Assembly: GCA_024224995.1 (NCBI GenBank)
Contig: JAAENB010000177.1
Span: forward strand, 1 to 17,845
Source: a bacterium
GTDB lineage: Bacteria > Spirochaetota > UBA4802 > UBA5550
Reading direction: 5' to 3'
Length of the DNA: 17,845 bases
Shown: positions 5,348 through 13,291 of the stretch, one piece after another
How the letters are laid out: every line of letters begins with the position of its first letter
How positions within the stretch are numbered: position 1 is the stretch's first letter
Position numbers and translations under genes: made by a program
The notes under the pieces: model-generated
Databases searched by the model: none
Told to the model about the DNA's origin: nothing
What the model saw: the letters and a program-made list of their open reading frames with translations, nothing else

Positions 5348-6559
5348 ATGGATATAACAAAAGAATCTCTACAACAAGCCATAACAAACCGGGACGCCAC
5401 CCGCATTGCGGAGGCACTCCTGAGTTTCGATCCGGCAATGCAGCTGCAAGCCATAGAAGCGCTCAAAAATTTAGACAATCCCGCAGCCATTCCATACCTG
5501 GTTTCCGCGTTGAAAATATTCGGAGAAGATATCCGGAACGCGGCCTTTCAAGCCCTTGTTTCCAAAGGGGAATCAGCAGTAAAATCACTTATTCGAATTG
5601 TACAAACCCCGGTAATTTCCCATGTCCCGGAGACTGTATTGGGAGACGAAATTCTCTCTGAGGATGAGGAATTACTTACCACCGGTATTACGGGAGTAAT
5701 AAAAGCACGGGTTGTAGAGATACTTGGAGAGATTGGAGACAGAAGCGCGGTTCCGGCTCTAGCCCAGGCACTGGGAAATAAAGATGAGGACTATTCAGTA
5801 AGAGTCTTTGCGGCAAGCTCTCTTGGAAAAATCGGGGACGCGGAAGCGGTTACCGTACTTATTTATTGTTTAAACTGGAAAGATATTTTTATCAATGACA
5901 ATGTTATTCAATCCCTGGGACAGATTGGAGATACTCAAGCCGTACTGCCGATGATGGTTGCCCTGGCAAAGGACCGGGGAATTGATTATTACGGACTCTA
6001 TTTTGTTCTCAAAGAAATGGGAGCGGCAGCAGCAGAAGAACTTGTTCTCTTGTTAAATGAAGATGATGTTGATATTCGCGCCCGAACCTGTGAAATGCTT
6101 GGAGAACTGAGATACAAACCGGCAGGAGAACGCCTGATTTCCCTGATGCAGGATGATGCCGCCCGGGTTAGAAGAGAAGCGGTAAAAGCCCTGGGTAAAA
6201 TCGCGCCTCCCGCAGTTATAAATGACCCTGTGGTTGTTCCGGTCCTTATGCAGCTTCTTAAAGATGAACTGTTGGAAACACGAATCGCAGTGATTGAATT
6301 GCTGGGAACTATTGGAGATGATGAGGCAGTAGAACCTCTTTTAGATGAATGCGCTAATCCGGAACCGGAAATACGGATAGCAGCAATACGGGCTCTTGGC
6401 AGGCTGGGGAACAAAAGAGCCGCGGACAGGCTGCCGCAATATCTTGATGATGTGGATTGGGAAGTAAGAAAAACCCTTGTAGCCGCCCTGGAGCTCCTGG
6501 GCCATGAAAAGGCCGCGATATATAGAAAAAACCTGGAAGAAGACCTTGAGGAGTTATGA
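5348..6559 (+). CDS. HEAT-repeat (PBS-lyase-like) scaffold protein
   Basis: A 403-residue protein made of HEAT-like helical repeats of about 30 residues, each with the pattern of DxxxxVRxxAxxALGxIGDxxAVPxLIxxL. Clear repeats include DNPAAIPYLVSALK, DRSAVPALAQALGN, GDAEAVTVLIYCLN, GDTQAVLPMMVALA, DDAARVRREAVKALGKI, GDDEAVEPLLDECAN and GNKRAADRLPQYLDD. Such solenoids bind proteins or nucleic acids and have no catalytic residues. No signal peptide is seen, so it is cytoplasmic. I use ATG 5348; a longer in-frame start (GTG 5270) lies within the perfect hairpin arm. The ribosome binding site is weak. Its stop overlaps the start of the nucleotidyltransferase gene (ATGA), so the two are translationally coupled and likely act together, perhaps as adaptor and enzyme. 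Confidence 0.85.
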   Translation: MDITKESLQQAITNRDATRIAEALLSFDPAMQLQAIEALKNLDNPAAIPYLVSALKIFGEDIRNAAFQALVSKGESAVKSLIRIVQTPVISHVPETVLGDEILSEDEELLTTGITGVIKARVVEILGEIGDRSAVPALAQALGNKDEDYSVRVFAASSLGKIGDAEAVTVLIYCLNWKDIFINDNVIQSLGQIGDTQAVLPMMVALAKDRGIDYYGLYFVLKEMGAAAAEELVLLLNEDDVDIRARTCEMLGELRYKPAGERLISLMQDDAARVRREAVKALGKIAPPAVINDPVVVPVLMQLLKDELLETRIAVIELLGTIGDDEAVEPLLDECANPEPEIRIAAIRALGRLGNKRAADRLPQYLDDVDWEVRKTLVAALELLGHEKAAIYRKNLEEDLEEL

Positions 6560-7338
6560 TGATTGATAATACAATACGATCTGCTATTGAAAAAGAACTT
6601 GAACGAATAGAGCAGGAAAATAACCTGGAGATCCTCTATGCCTGTGAATCAGGAAGCAGGGGCTGGGGCTTTCCGTCTCCCAATAGTGATTATGATGTAC
6701 GGTTTATTTATATCAGGCCGGAAGAATGGTACCTGTCAATAAGCGAAAAACGGGACACCCTGAATTTTCCCATAGCAGATGACCTGGATATAGAAGGATG
6801 GGATATCCGGAAAGTATTAAAGCATATAATGCGCTCAAATCCGACAATACAGGAGTGGCTCAGGTCCCCGGTTATTTATAGTTCCCGGTATAACCTGGCA
6901 GACCGGTTAAAAGAATTATCGGGCAATTATTTTGCGCCAATAGCCTTTATACATCATTATCTTGGAATTGCAAAGAATTCAATGCGGGCACTCTCGGAAA
7001 CCAGTGAAATTAAGATTAAAAAGCTTTTTTATGTACTCCGCCCGCTTTTTGCAGCGCTCTGGGCCGGACAAAAAAAAGAGATCCCGCCTATGGAATTCAG
7101 CATCCTTTTGGAGATGCTCAACAACCCATCGGTAAAACAAAAGATTGATGAATTGCTGAAACTAAAAGAAGTTTCGGAAGAATCGAAGACCATAATCCTT
7201 GACCCGGAAATGCACGATTATATAGAAGCACAATTCACCGTTTGCGAATTATTACGAGAACAGTATGAAACACAAATATTTTCACCCGGGCAATTAGATA
7301 AATTTTTTTTCGAATTGCTTAAGGGCAGGAAAAAATAG
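6556..7338 (+). CDS. PF10127-type predicted nucleotidyltransferase (short form, YcgL/COG3541-like)
   Basis: A 260-residue member of the DNA polymerase beta superfamily of minimal nucleotidyltransferases. The active-site signature is ACESGSRGWGFPSPNSDYDV, with Gly33-Ser34 binding the nucleotide phosphate and Asp45 and Asp47 as metal ligands. Downstream, the family-typical DIEGWDIRKVLKHIMRSNPT (78-97) and EWLRSPVIY follow; the Asp/Glu of DIEGWD is a candidate for the third acidic residue. The C-terminal half is helical. PF10127 proteins include RlaP, which comparative genomics has linked to RNA repair and RNA ligases; the substrate is not established. It overlaps the HEAT-repeat gene by 4 nt (ATGA), and a larger relative follows at 7606. 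No toxin-antitoxin partner of the HEPN type is visible. Confidence 0.8.
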   Translation: MMIDNTIRSAIEKELERIEQENNLEILYACESGSRGWGFPSPNSDYDVRFIYIRPEEWYLSISEKRDTLNFPIADDLDIEGWDIRKVLKHIMRSNPTIQEWLRSPVIYSSRYNLADRLKELSGNYFAPIAFIHHYLGIAKNSMRALSETSEIKIKKLFYVLRPLFAALWAGQKKEIPPMEFSILLEMLNNPSVKQKIDELLKLKEVSEESKTIILDPEMHDYIEAQFTVCELLREQYETQIFSPGQLDKFFFELLKGRKK

Positions 7339-7341
7339 ATC

Positions 7342-7411
7342 AGAAACTAAATAATATTGCGAGCTGCATCTGGTCTGGAAGCTTCGGTTCTAAATTTTAG
7401 TTTCTTAAGAG
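7342..7411. repeat. Repeat module A, copy 1 (hairpin collapsed)
   Basis: The 32 nt at 7342-7373 match the reverse complement of 17708-17739 at 30 of 32 positions, beginning with AGAAACTAAAT and ending in GCTGCATCTGG. The right end, AAATTTTAGTTTCTTAAGAG (7392-7411), corresponds to the reverse complement of the other end of that element (17587-17606). Between them, where the 17.6 kb copy has a 94-nt hairpin, only 18 nt remain, centred on GAAGCTTC. GAAG and CTTC occur near the foot of the hairpin arms in the other copy, so this looks like the same element with its hairpin deleted. It begins 3 nt after the stop codon of the nucleotidyltransferase gene. Confidence 0.75.
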
Positions 7412-7445
7412 CAGCTGACCCCGTGGTGGCGTCTTAAGATAAGGT

Positions 7446-7512
7446 ATTCCGAATTACGTTTTTCTGTATATTGAGAGACACGACCGACCCGGTGTAGCGG
7501 GGAAAAAATACG
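7446..7512. repeat. Repeat module B, copy 1
   Basis: This 67-nt stretch, starting ATTCCGAATTACG and ending GGGAAAAAATACG, is repeated in reverse orientation at 17742-17806 with a 2-nt length difference and only a few substitutions. Shared internal words include GTTTTTCTGTATATT and ACACGACCGACCC. It encodes no protein in either copy. Here B lies after module A; at the end of the window, read in the same orientation, B precedes A. The spacer 7513-7605 beyond it shows only a weak TCCGGGT/ACC-CGGA hairpin and CTTCGAA-CCTTGAA words. Confidence 0.75.
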
Positions 7513-7605
7513 GAAGAAAGTCCAAAACAGGTTTAATCTTTTTCCGGGTAATTAACCCTCGGATAAAAAACTTCGAACCTTGAACTTTCTTAAAAGAGGA
7601 CTATT

Positions 7606-8664
7606 ATGAACATTGACGATTTACGGGAACAGAATCTAATTATCTTTGAATGTATCAGCGGAAGCAGGTCATACGGCCTCGCAACCCCCGCGTCCGATAC
7701 CGATATAAAAGGGGTCTATGTCCTGTCAAAAGAACAATTTTACGGCCTGGATTATATTCCCCAGGTAGCGAACGAAACAAATGATATCGTTTTTTATGAA
7801 CTCAGGCGTTTTGTAGAGCTCTTATATAAAAATAATCCCAATATCCTGGAGATGCTGAATATATCACCGGAACATATTTTGTATAAACACCCGCTCTTTG
7901 ACCGGTTCAAACCCGAGCTCTTCCTGTCAAAAGAATGCAAAGATACCTATGCCGGGTATGCCATGACCCAGCTGAAAAAAGCACGGGGCCTTAAAAAAAA
8001 GATTTTGAACCCCATGGCGGAGGAGAAAAAATCGATACTCGATTTTTGCCATGTCATTAAAGGGCAGGGATCAATCCCCGTATTGGAATGGCTGGCGAGT
8101 AAAAACTACGGGCAGGAACAGTGCGGCCTGGTTAATATCCCGCATATGAGCAACCTGTACGCGCTCTTTTATGATACGGGGAGCGGCAAGAATTACCAGG
8201 GAATAATCCGGAAACAGTATTCCGATGAAGTAGTCAATTCCAGTGTGCCCAAAGGGGAGGAACCGGCAGCCATACTCTACTGCAATAAGAATGGTTATTC
8301 TTCTTATTGCAAGGATTATAAAGAGTATTGGGAATGGGTAAAGAAGCGGAATTCAGAGCGCTATAAAAATACAATTGAACACGGAAAAAATTACGACGCT
8401 AAGAATATCATGCATACTTTTCGTTTGCTCGATATGGCAGCTGAAATCTTAAAAGAGGGGAAGGTCATTGTAACACGTCCCAACAGGGAAGAGCTGCTTG
8501 CGATAAAATCAGGAACCTATTCATATGAACATCTCATCGCGGAAGCGGAGAAAAAGATAGAACTAATAGAAGCACTTTTTGCGGAATCAACGCTGCCGGA
8601 AAAAGCGGATAAGGATATAGCGGAAAAACTGCTGGTTAGTATCCGGGATGAGTTTTACGGGTAA
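7606..8664 (+). CDS. PF10127-type predicted nucleotidyltransferase (long form)
   Basis: A 352-residue second member of the same nucleotidyltransferase superfamily as the gene at 6556-7338. The signature is CISGSRSYGLATPASDTDI with Gly19-Ser20 and the metal-binding pair Asp31 and Asp33, followed by DIVFYELRRFVELLYKNNPN (60-79) where Asp60 is a candidate third acidic residue. A long C-terminal extension (about 120-352), rich in Tyr and Lys with HTFRLLDMAAEI and TRPNREELLAIKSG, is usual for the long form. AAGAGG precedes the ATG. The pairing of a short and a long form in one stretch, separated by a conserved non-coding repeat, suggests related but non-redundant jobs. Substrate unknown; RNA or protein nucleotidylation are both possible. 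Confidence 0.8.
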   Translation: MNIDDLREQNLIIFECISGSRSYGLATPASDTDIKGVYVLSKEQFYGLDYIPQVANETNDIVFYELRRFVELLYKNNPNILEMLNISPEHILYKHPLFDRFKPELFLSKECKDTYAGYAMTQLKKARGLKKKILNPMAEEKKSILDFCHVIKGQGSIPVLEWLASKNYGQEQCGLVNIPHMSNLYALFYDTGSGKNYQGIIRKQYSDEVVNSSVPKGEEPAAILYCNKNGYSSYCKDYKEYWEWVKKRNSERYKNTIEHGKNYDAKNIMHTFRLLDMAAEILKEGKVIVTRPNREELLAIKSGTYSYEHLIAEAEKKIELIEALFAESTLPEKADKDIAEKLLVSIRDEFYG

Positions 8665-9471
8665 TTATTCGGAAAGGCTCTTCATCCATTGAATGATCGT
8701 TTCCGGGTATTTCCAGGGATGGGAGTAGAAAAAGTGAGTACCGTGAACGTGTTCTGTTTCAAAGGAGAACCGGGTTTTCAGGAAATCTTTTTTAAGAGCG
8801 CTTTTGGAAACTTTGCACCTCCTTCGGAAAAAACCTTCCATGCGCTTTGTTTTGGCGTAACAGTAGAAGTCTTTCCCGGAACAGACGTGAAACACGGGTA
8901 TTTGTTTTTTTCGGTACAGCATTTTTTTATAAACGGCAGTAATCTGCTGCCCGTAACTGTTTCCCGGAGACATAAATATCAACCCTTTAATGTTGTCGGG
9001 GTATTTAAGGAAATACTGTAAGATGAGGACACAAGAATAACTGCTTCCCTGAAGAAATATTTTTGAGGTGTCAACAGAAGAGCCGAAGCGCAGTTTGATC
9101 TCTTTGATGCCCATACGAATATCATTAAAAGAGCCCCAGTAGATATTACCTTTCGCGCGTCTCCAGCCTGTTTTTTTATTTTTGTAGAGCAGGGAATCAC
9201 CGTGCCCGCGCATGTCAATTGTTAAAACGTTATATTCATTGAGTACGGCCGGCCGAACCGGGTAATAGGACCGGTCCGACATCAGCATATGAATGTTAAC
9301 AAGAAGGGGTTTGCTTTTATGTATAGACGGATGAAAGGTGGCATGGATCTTCCAGCCGTCCAGGGTGGAATAAACCAGCTCCTGCTCTTCCCGGGGCCAT
9401 TGGGCAGTATTCGCGGTTCCCGGAAGAATCAGGAGAGTGATTGTTATAAAGATGAGAAATAAATATTTAAT
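8665..9471 (-). CDS. Secreted alpha/beta hydrolase, apparently with ATT start
   Basis: Reading from ATT 9471 the product is 268 residues and begins with a typical signal peptide (KYLFLIFITITLLILPGTANTA). The first ATG (9288) would remove this and the first core strand. Before the ATT the frame closes at a TGA within 10 codons and holds no ATG, GTG or TTG. The core shows LLVNIHMLMSDRS, DMRGHGDS, the nucleophile elbow QGSSYSC (GxSxS, not the usual GxSxG), the acid in VCSGKDFY and the His in HVHGTHFFYSHPW, so a complete Ser-Asp-His triad is plausible. The substrate is unknown (ester, thioester or peptide). The ATT overlaps the TAA of the nuclease gene by one base, so translation may be coupled by re-initiation. 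Alternatives are a sequencing error or another rare start codon. Confidence 0.75.
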   Translation of the reverse strand: MKYLFLIFITITLLILPGTANTAQWPREEQELVYSTLDGWKIHATFHPSIHKSKPLLVNIHMLMSDRSYYPVRPAVLNEYNVLTIDMRGHGDSLLYKNKKTGWRRAKGNIYWGSFNDIRMGIKEIKLRFGSSVDTSKIFLQGSSYSCVLILQYFLKYPDNIKGLIFMSPGNSYGQQITAVYKKMLYRKKQIPVFHVCSGKDFYCYAKTKRMEGFFRRRCKVSKSALKKDFLKTRFSFETEHVHGTHFFYSHPWKYPETIIQWMKSLSE

Positions 9472-10534
9472 GATTGTCTTCTTTCTTAGGTTTTTTCAAT
9501 TTTTTTACTTCGTTAACGGTTAAACCGGAATATTTGGCTACTAATTCTATATCCATTCCATCTGCAATCATACTACTTGCATTTTCTACCCTTGTTTCGA
9601 CTTTACCCTCGACTTTACCCTCGATTTTACCCTCGATTTTACCTTCGGCTTTGCCTTCTTTCCTGCCTTTTCGCATTCCTTTTTTATGGCTTTCTTTAAA
9701 CTCCCTGGCTATAACTTCTGTCCAACCCATAATTTTCTCCTTTTTGTTTATGATCCTTACCAGGCTTGAGGGGATGTCAATTCCCTGGTGCTCTAGCCTT
9801 CTGAATAGAAAATTGAACAGCATTTGCACCTGTTCTTCTTCTTGTAATATCGCTACTGCTTCTTTTGCCGTTTCCTGTATTGACTCCATATCCCGGTCAC
9901 TTTCCAGGGCAAAAAATGAACCGATTAAATTCTCAAATTTTTTCAAATTATCCTTATCAAAGCGTTGTATGTCCAGCATAAAATACTCAAAATCAGGAAT
10001 AAATCGTCCTACCTCTCTATCAAATATATCAATTATGTCCTGAAATTTCAAGCTAATATTCCATTTTGTATCTCCCCTGTAGAGCACAACGGGGATTACC
10101 ACTGGTAAATGAGTAAGCTTTTCTTTCTTTTTTTTCGCCTTTTTTTGCAGCATTTTTAGTATAAATTCATAACAATTTGCCAGGTACGAAAACATTCTTA
10201 AGGGCATCCATTGATCAATTTTTGATTGAAATTCAATTAATACATAAAGAAAGGTCTCCTGTTTCCGGATTTTTCCGGAGTTGTGATCTCTATACGAGGT
10301 AGTAAACTTAAACATGATATCTGATTTCTTTTTCTGATAGTTTTTACTGATGAAACTGGTATTGACTATTTCAGTTTTGTCAAAATCTATTTTTTGCCTC
10401 CATTTAAAGGGGGTAAAAAATGTCATGAATTGTTCGTAAACGACCCTGTTGCTGAAAAATTCTTTGTAAGCCCTGTCGTAGAATTGAGCCTGTTTCTTCT
10501 TGCTTTTTTTGTTCTTTTTTTTCTTAATAACCAT
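9467..10534 (-). CDS. Rpn/YhgA-like PD-(D/E)XK nuclease (recombination-promoting nuclease family)
   Basis: A 355-residue protein with a very basic N-terminus (MVIKKKKNKKSKKK) and the family pattern YDRAYKEFFSNR (Asp20), KKSDIMFKF (Asp72) and LYVLIEFQSKID (Glu101, Gln103), the catalytic D...ExQ of Rpn-type PD-(D/E)XK enzymes, often annotated as putative transposases. Rpn proteins cut DNA and promote RecA-independent recombination. The middle is helical. The tail holds a run of EGK repeats (about 289-313) made by 12-bp tandem DNA repeats, then DGMDIELVAKYSGLTVNEVKKLKK, a short helical C-terminal motif common in the family. The ATG has GGGAG upstream. The stop overlaps the ATT start of the hydrolase by one base. 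Orphan copies like this are frequent and mobile in many genomes. Confidence 0.85.
   Translation of the reverse strand: MVIKKKKNKKSKKKQAQFYDRAYKEFFSNRVVYEQFMTFFTPFKWRQKIDFDKTEIVNTSFISKNYQKKKSDIMFKFTTSYRDHNSGKIRKQETFLYVLIEFQSKIDQWMPLRMFSYLANCYEFILKMLQKKAKKKKEKLTHLPVVIPVVLYRGDTKWNISLKFQDIIDIFDREVGRFIPDFEYFMLDIQRFDKDNLKKFENLIGSFFALESDRDMESIQETAKEAVAILQEEEQVQMLFNFLFRRLEHQGIDIPSSLVRIINKKEKIMGWTEVIAREFKESHKKGMRKGRKEGKAEGKIEGKIEGKVEGKVETRVENASSMIADGMDIELVAKYSGLTVNEVKKLKKPKKEDNH
9597..9668. repeat. 12-bp tandem repeats within the nuclease gene
   Basis: Five clear copies and one degenerate copy of a 12-bp unit (TCGACTTTACCC on the plus strand) follow each other without gap. On the coding strand each gives the four residues G-K-(V/I/A)-E or a variant. 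Because the unit is a multiple of three, gain or loss of copies changes tail length without breaking the frame. Confidence 0.85.
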
Positions 10535-10839
10535 AGTAAATAATCTCCCAATTAAAATAAATGTATAATTTCGTTAAAATGTTTAGAAATAAGTATTAGT
10601 GAATAAATCCATCGAGAGTAGTAAAACCCCCTATATATTAATACGAATGGGAATTGAAAATCGTAAATTTTTTTCGCATTTTTTTGCAATTTTTTGCAAT
10701 TTTTTTTATTTTGGGCTCAAATCCGGAAAAGGGCAGCATTTATACCCGGTTTTATCCTTGACTTCCACCTGAATCGCTTCAAGCTTCAAGCTTTAAACTT
10801 CAAACATGAAACTTCAAACTTTTTTCAAGAGGGGCAATT
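10535..10839. other. AT-rich intergenic region with short tandem repeats
   Basis: No gene is visible between the divergent nuclease and molybdoenzyme genes. Two short repeats occur: TTTTTGCAAT twice in tandem at 10681-10700, and six heptamers of the CTTCAAG/CTTCAAA type at 10777-10818. TTGACT at 10758-10763 could be a -35 box but no good -10 box follows at 16-18 nt. The sequence AAGAGGGG (10827-10834) is the ribosome binding site of the molybdoenzyme gene. Confidence 0.6.
10777..10818 (+). repeat. Six tandem heptamers, CTTCAAR type
   Basis: The units read CTTCAAG, CTTCAAG, CTTTAAA, CTTCAAA, CATGAAA, CTTCAAA without gaps, ending 21 nt before the start codon of the molybdoenzyme gene. Related CTTCGAA-CCTTGAA words stand before the start at 7606. 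The array lies in the presumed leader and could vary in copy number; it may also be neutral. Confidence 0.7.
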
Positions 10840-13080
10840 ATGGGAGAATGGCATAAAACAGGCTGTGTCTTGTGCGCGCAGAATTGTGGATTAGAGGTCT
10901 ATATAGAAAATAACAGGATCGAGAAAGTAAAAGGGGATAAATCGAACCCACGGAGCCGGGGGTATGTATGCCGAAAAGGGGTGCATGTAGCTCATCATCA
11001 GCATCACGCGCAGAGACTAACCCATCCCTTAAAAAAATCGGGCGATTCCTTTGTAAAGATATCATGGGAAGAAGCCATTGGAGAAATCGCGGAGAAGTTT
11101 AAGAGAGTTGTTGATGAGCACGGGCCGCGTTCATTTGCCTATATGGGGGGCGGAGGCCAGGGATGCCATTTTGAGGCGGCTTTTGGCGTAACCCTGCTCC
11201 GGGGTCTTGGCTCACACTATCATTATAATGCGCTTGCCCAGGAGTTGACCGGGATTTTTTGGGCACAAGGAAGACTTACCGGCAAGCAATATCTTTTTTC
11301 CATACCCGATGAACATGAAACGGAAATGCTTTTTGGCATTGGCTGGAACGGAATGGTGAGTCACCAGATGCCGCGGGCGCCCCTGGTGCTGAAAGAAATG
11401 GCAAAGAACCCGGACAAGCTTCTTGTAATAGTGGACCCGCGAGAGTCCGAAACCGCGCAGATAGCGGATATACACCTGGCAGTGAGGCCGGGAACGGACG
11501 CGCTGATGCTTCGGGCAATGATACGAATTATTTTAGAGGAAGGCTGGGAAAAGAAAGAATATATCAAAAATCATGTGGATGGTTTTGACAGGGTAAAACC
11601 CTGGTTTGAAGGTTTTGACGCGCGCCGGGCACTGGAGGTCTGTGAACTCGATTATGAAATGGTACGCACGGTCTGTAAAGAGCTGTGTGAGCGAAAGGCA
11701 AGCATGCATCCCGACCTGGGAATTTATATGAACCGGCACAGTACAGCAACAACCTATTTGCTAAGCATACTAATGGCAATAAGCGGGAACGCCTGCGTCC
11801 CCGGAGGGAATGTAATACCCGGAACCTTAATGCCCCTGGGCGGTCATTCCGATGAACGGGATCCTAAAACCTGGCGAACCGTAGAGACTAATTTTCCGGC
11901 TTTAATGGGATACTTTCCGCCAAATGTAATGCCGGAGGAAATCATGAGTGACAAGCCCGAGCGTTTGAGAGCCTTGCTCTGTTCTCAGTCGAACCCGCTT
12001 CGTTCTTATGCCGATACAACAGCCTATGAAGAGGCGTTTAAAAAACTGGATATACTGGTAACCTGCGAACTTGCAATGACAGAGACAGCACAGCTCTCTG
12101 ATTATGTTCTCCCGGCACGGTCGGGATATGAATCCTGGGACGGAACCTTTTTTCCCTGGACCTATCCGGAAGTTTTTTTTCAGATGAGGCGGCCAATTGT
12201 AGAGCCCGAAGGAGAACCGCTCGAAGTTGGAGAGATAATTACCCGAATCGCCGATTCCATAGGTCTTATTCCGGAGATCCCTCAATCCCTGGTAGATGCC
12301 GCAGAGGGAGGGAACCGGCTGCAATTCGGCATGGAGCTCATGAAACGCGGAAAAGAGGACCCAGCGGCATTTAAAATAATGCCTTTTATTCTTGCGAAAA
12401 CCCTGGGCAAAAAACTGGGATCAGGGAACCTGGCAGCGCTCTGGGGACTGCTTATGACAGCGCCGAAGAGTCTCAAGGAAAATGCCCTGCGAATAGGATT
12501 TAAGGACAGCCCAATACTTGGAGATGAACTGTTCCAGGCAATTGTTGATACCCCCCAGGGTCTCTGGATAGGAAAATGTGATGTTGATAATAATTTTGCG
12601 TCGATTCAGCATGAGGACGGGAAACTGCATATCCATGCGCCTGAAATGGAAGAGTGGATTCTGGGCATTGAGCCCGAAGCGGAAGAGCGGGAGCTTACGA
12701 TGAATAAAGAATATCCGTTTATACTGCTTGCCGGAAGACATATGGCAATGAATGCCAATACCTTAATGCGGGATCCCTCATGGAACGAAGGGAAACGAGC
12801 CTGTACCTGCGCCATGCATCCCGTAGACGCGGAAGCCGGAAGTTTTGCAGACGGACAAATGGTACAGGTCTCAACAGAAGCAGGCTCCGTAACAGTAGAG
12901 CTTGAAATAACAAAAGAGGTCCGAAAAGGGCAGGTCCTCATTCCGCACGGATTCGGCCTTGACTACAATGGCGAGGTTTACGGAGTCAATGTAAACCGTT
13001 TAACAAAAAATACTCATCGCGACCCTTTTGCAGCAACACCACTTCACCGCTACGTTCCCTGCAAAGTAGAGGCTGTGTAA
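10840..13080 (+). CDS. Molybdopterin (bis-MGD) oxidoreductase, DMSO reductase family
   Basis: A 746-residue catalytic subunit. The N-terminal [4Fe-4S] motif is complete (Cys9, Cys12, Cys16, Cys44, followed by Lys46), as in formate dehydrogenases and related enzymes. Next come molybdopterin-binding segments (ISWEEAIGEIAEKF, IVDPRESETAQIADIHLAVRPGTDALMLRAMI, SGNACVPGGNVIPGT, QSNPLRSYAD, LSDYVLPARSGYESWDGTF). The C-terminal dinucleotide-binding domain (about 630-746) runs from PFILLAGRHMAMNANTLMRDP to PHGFGLDYNGE. The segment where formate dehydrogenases have their Cys or Sec metal ligand reads NALAQELTGIFW, with no Cys, Sec or Ser, so the metal ligand and substrate are open. No Tat signal is present, so it is cytoplasmic. 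The FmdE-like gene follows after a hairpin. It may use the NuoF/HoxU-like pair as electron partner, an inference. The ribosome binding site is good. Confidence 0.85.
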   Translation: MGEWHKTGCVLCAQNCGLEVYIENNRIEKVKGDKSNPRSRGYVCRKGVHVAHHQHHAQRLTHPLKKSGDSFVKISWEEAIGEIAEKFKRVVDEHGPRSFAYMGGGGQGCHFEAAFGVTLLRGLGSHYHYNALAQELTGIFWAQGRLTGKQYLFSIPDEHETEMLFGIGWNGMVSHQMPRAPLVLKEMAKNPDKLLVIVDPRESETAQIADIHLAVRPGTDALMLRAMIRIILEEGWEKKEYIKNHVDGFDRVKPWFEGFDARRALEVCELDYEMVRTVCKELCERKASMHPDLGIYMNRHSTATTYLLSILMAISGNACVPGGNVIPGTLMPLGGHSDERDPKTWRTVETNFPALMGYFPPNVMPEEIMSDKPERLRALLCSQSNPLRSYADTTAYEEAFKKLDILVTCELAMTETAQLSDYVLPARSGYESWDGTFFPWTYPEVFFQMRRPIVEPEGEPLEVGEIITRIADSIGLIPEIPQSLVDAAEGGNRLQFGMELMKRGKEDPAAFKIMPFILAKTLGKKLGSGNLAALWGLLMTAPKSLKENALRIGFKDSPILGDELFQAIVDTPQGLWIGKCDVDNNFASIQHEDGKLHIHAPEMEEWILGIEPEAEERELTMNKEYPFILLAGRHMAMNANTLMRDPSWNEGKRACTCAMHPVDAEAGSFADGQMVQVSTEAGSVTVELEITKEVRKGQVLIPHGFGLDYNGEVYGVNVNRLTKNTHRDPFAATPLHRYVPCKVEAV

Positions 13081-13151
13081 TTTAAAAGAAGAAACGTTGT
13101 AATATAACGTCAAAATATCGCAAAATTAAATAAGCACTTTAAACAGTATAC

Positions 13152-13239
13152 AGCCGGGAGCTAATCCCTCTTCAGAATGTGAGGACTGTTTGACCGAAGG
13201 GAGTTCCGCAGCATTCAGAAGAGGGATTAGCTCCCGGCT
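13152..13239. repeat. Long hairpin with conserved 32-nt apical loop, copy 1
   Basis: Arms of 28 bp (13152-13179 and 13212-13239) pair with a single mismatch near the loop. The 32-nt loop (13180-13211) starts TGAGGACTGTTTGA and ends AGTTCCGCAG; the reverse complement of the loop at 17647-17678 has the same length and agrees at 28 of 32 positions. Inside the loop, CC-GAA-GG here corresponds to GC-AAC-GC there, so the outer pair of this small stem changes from C-G to G-C. The arms of the two hairpins are unrelated. It lies between the molybdoenzyme gene and the FmdE-like gene and has no T-run. Confidence 0.85.
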
Positions 13240-13291
13240 ACGCTGATAACCAAAATTCAAACTGTGCTGTTCAACAGAAAAAAGGAGTATC

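Noticed and set aside
9597..9668. CRISPR-like array
   Set aside because: The 12-bp units are contiguous without spacers and lie inside a coding gene.
9474..10043. Long plus-strand reading frame rich in Ser, Leu and Ile opposite the nuclease gene
   Set aside because: It is the complement of a well-supported PD-(D/E)XK gene with catalytic motifs; its repeats only mirror the EGK codons and no ribosome binding site is present.
13152..13239. Integron attC site or rho-independent terminator
   Set aside because: attC sites have conserved ends and variable centres, the opposite of what is seen; no integrase is present, and no T-run follows the hairpin.
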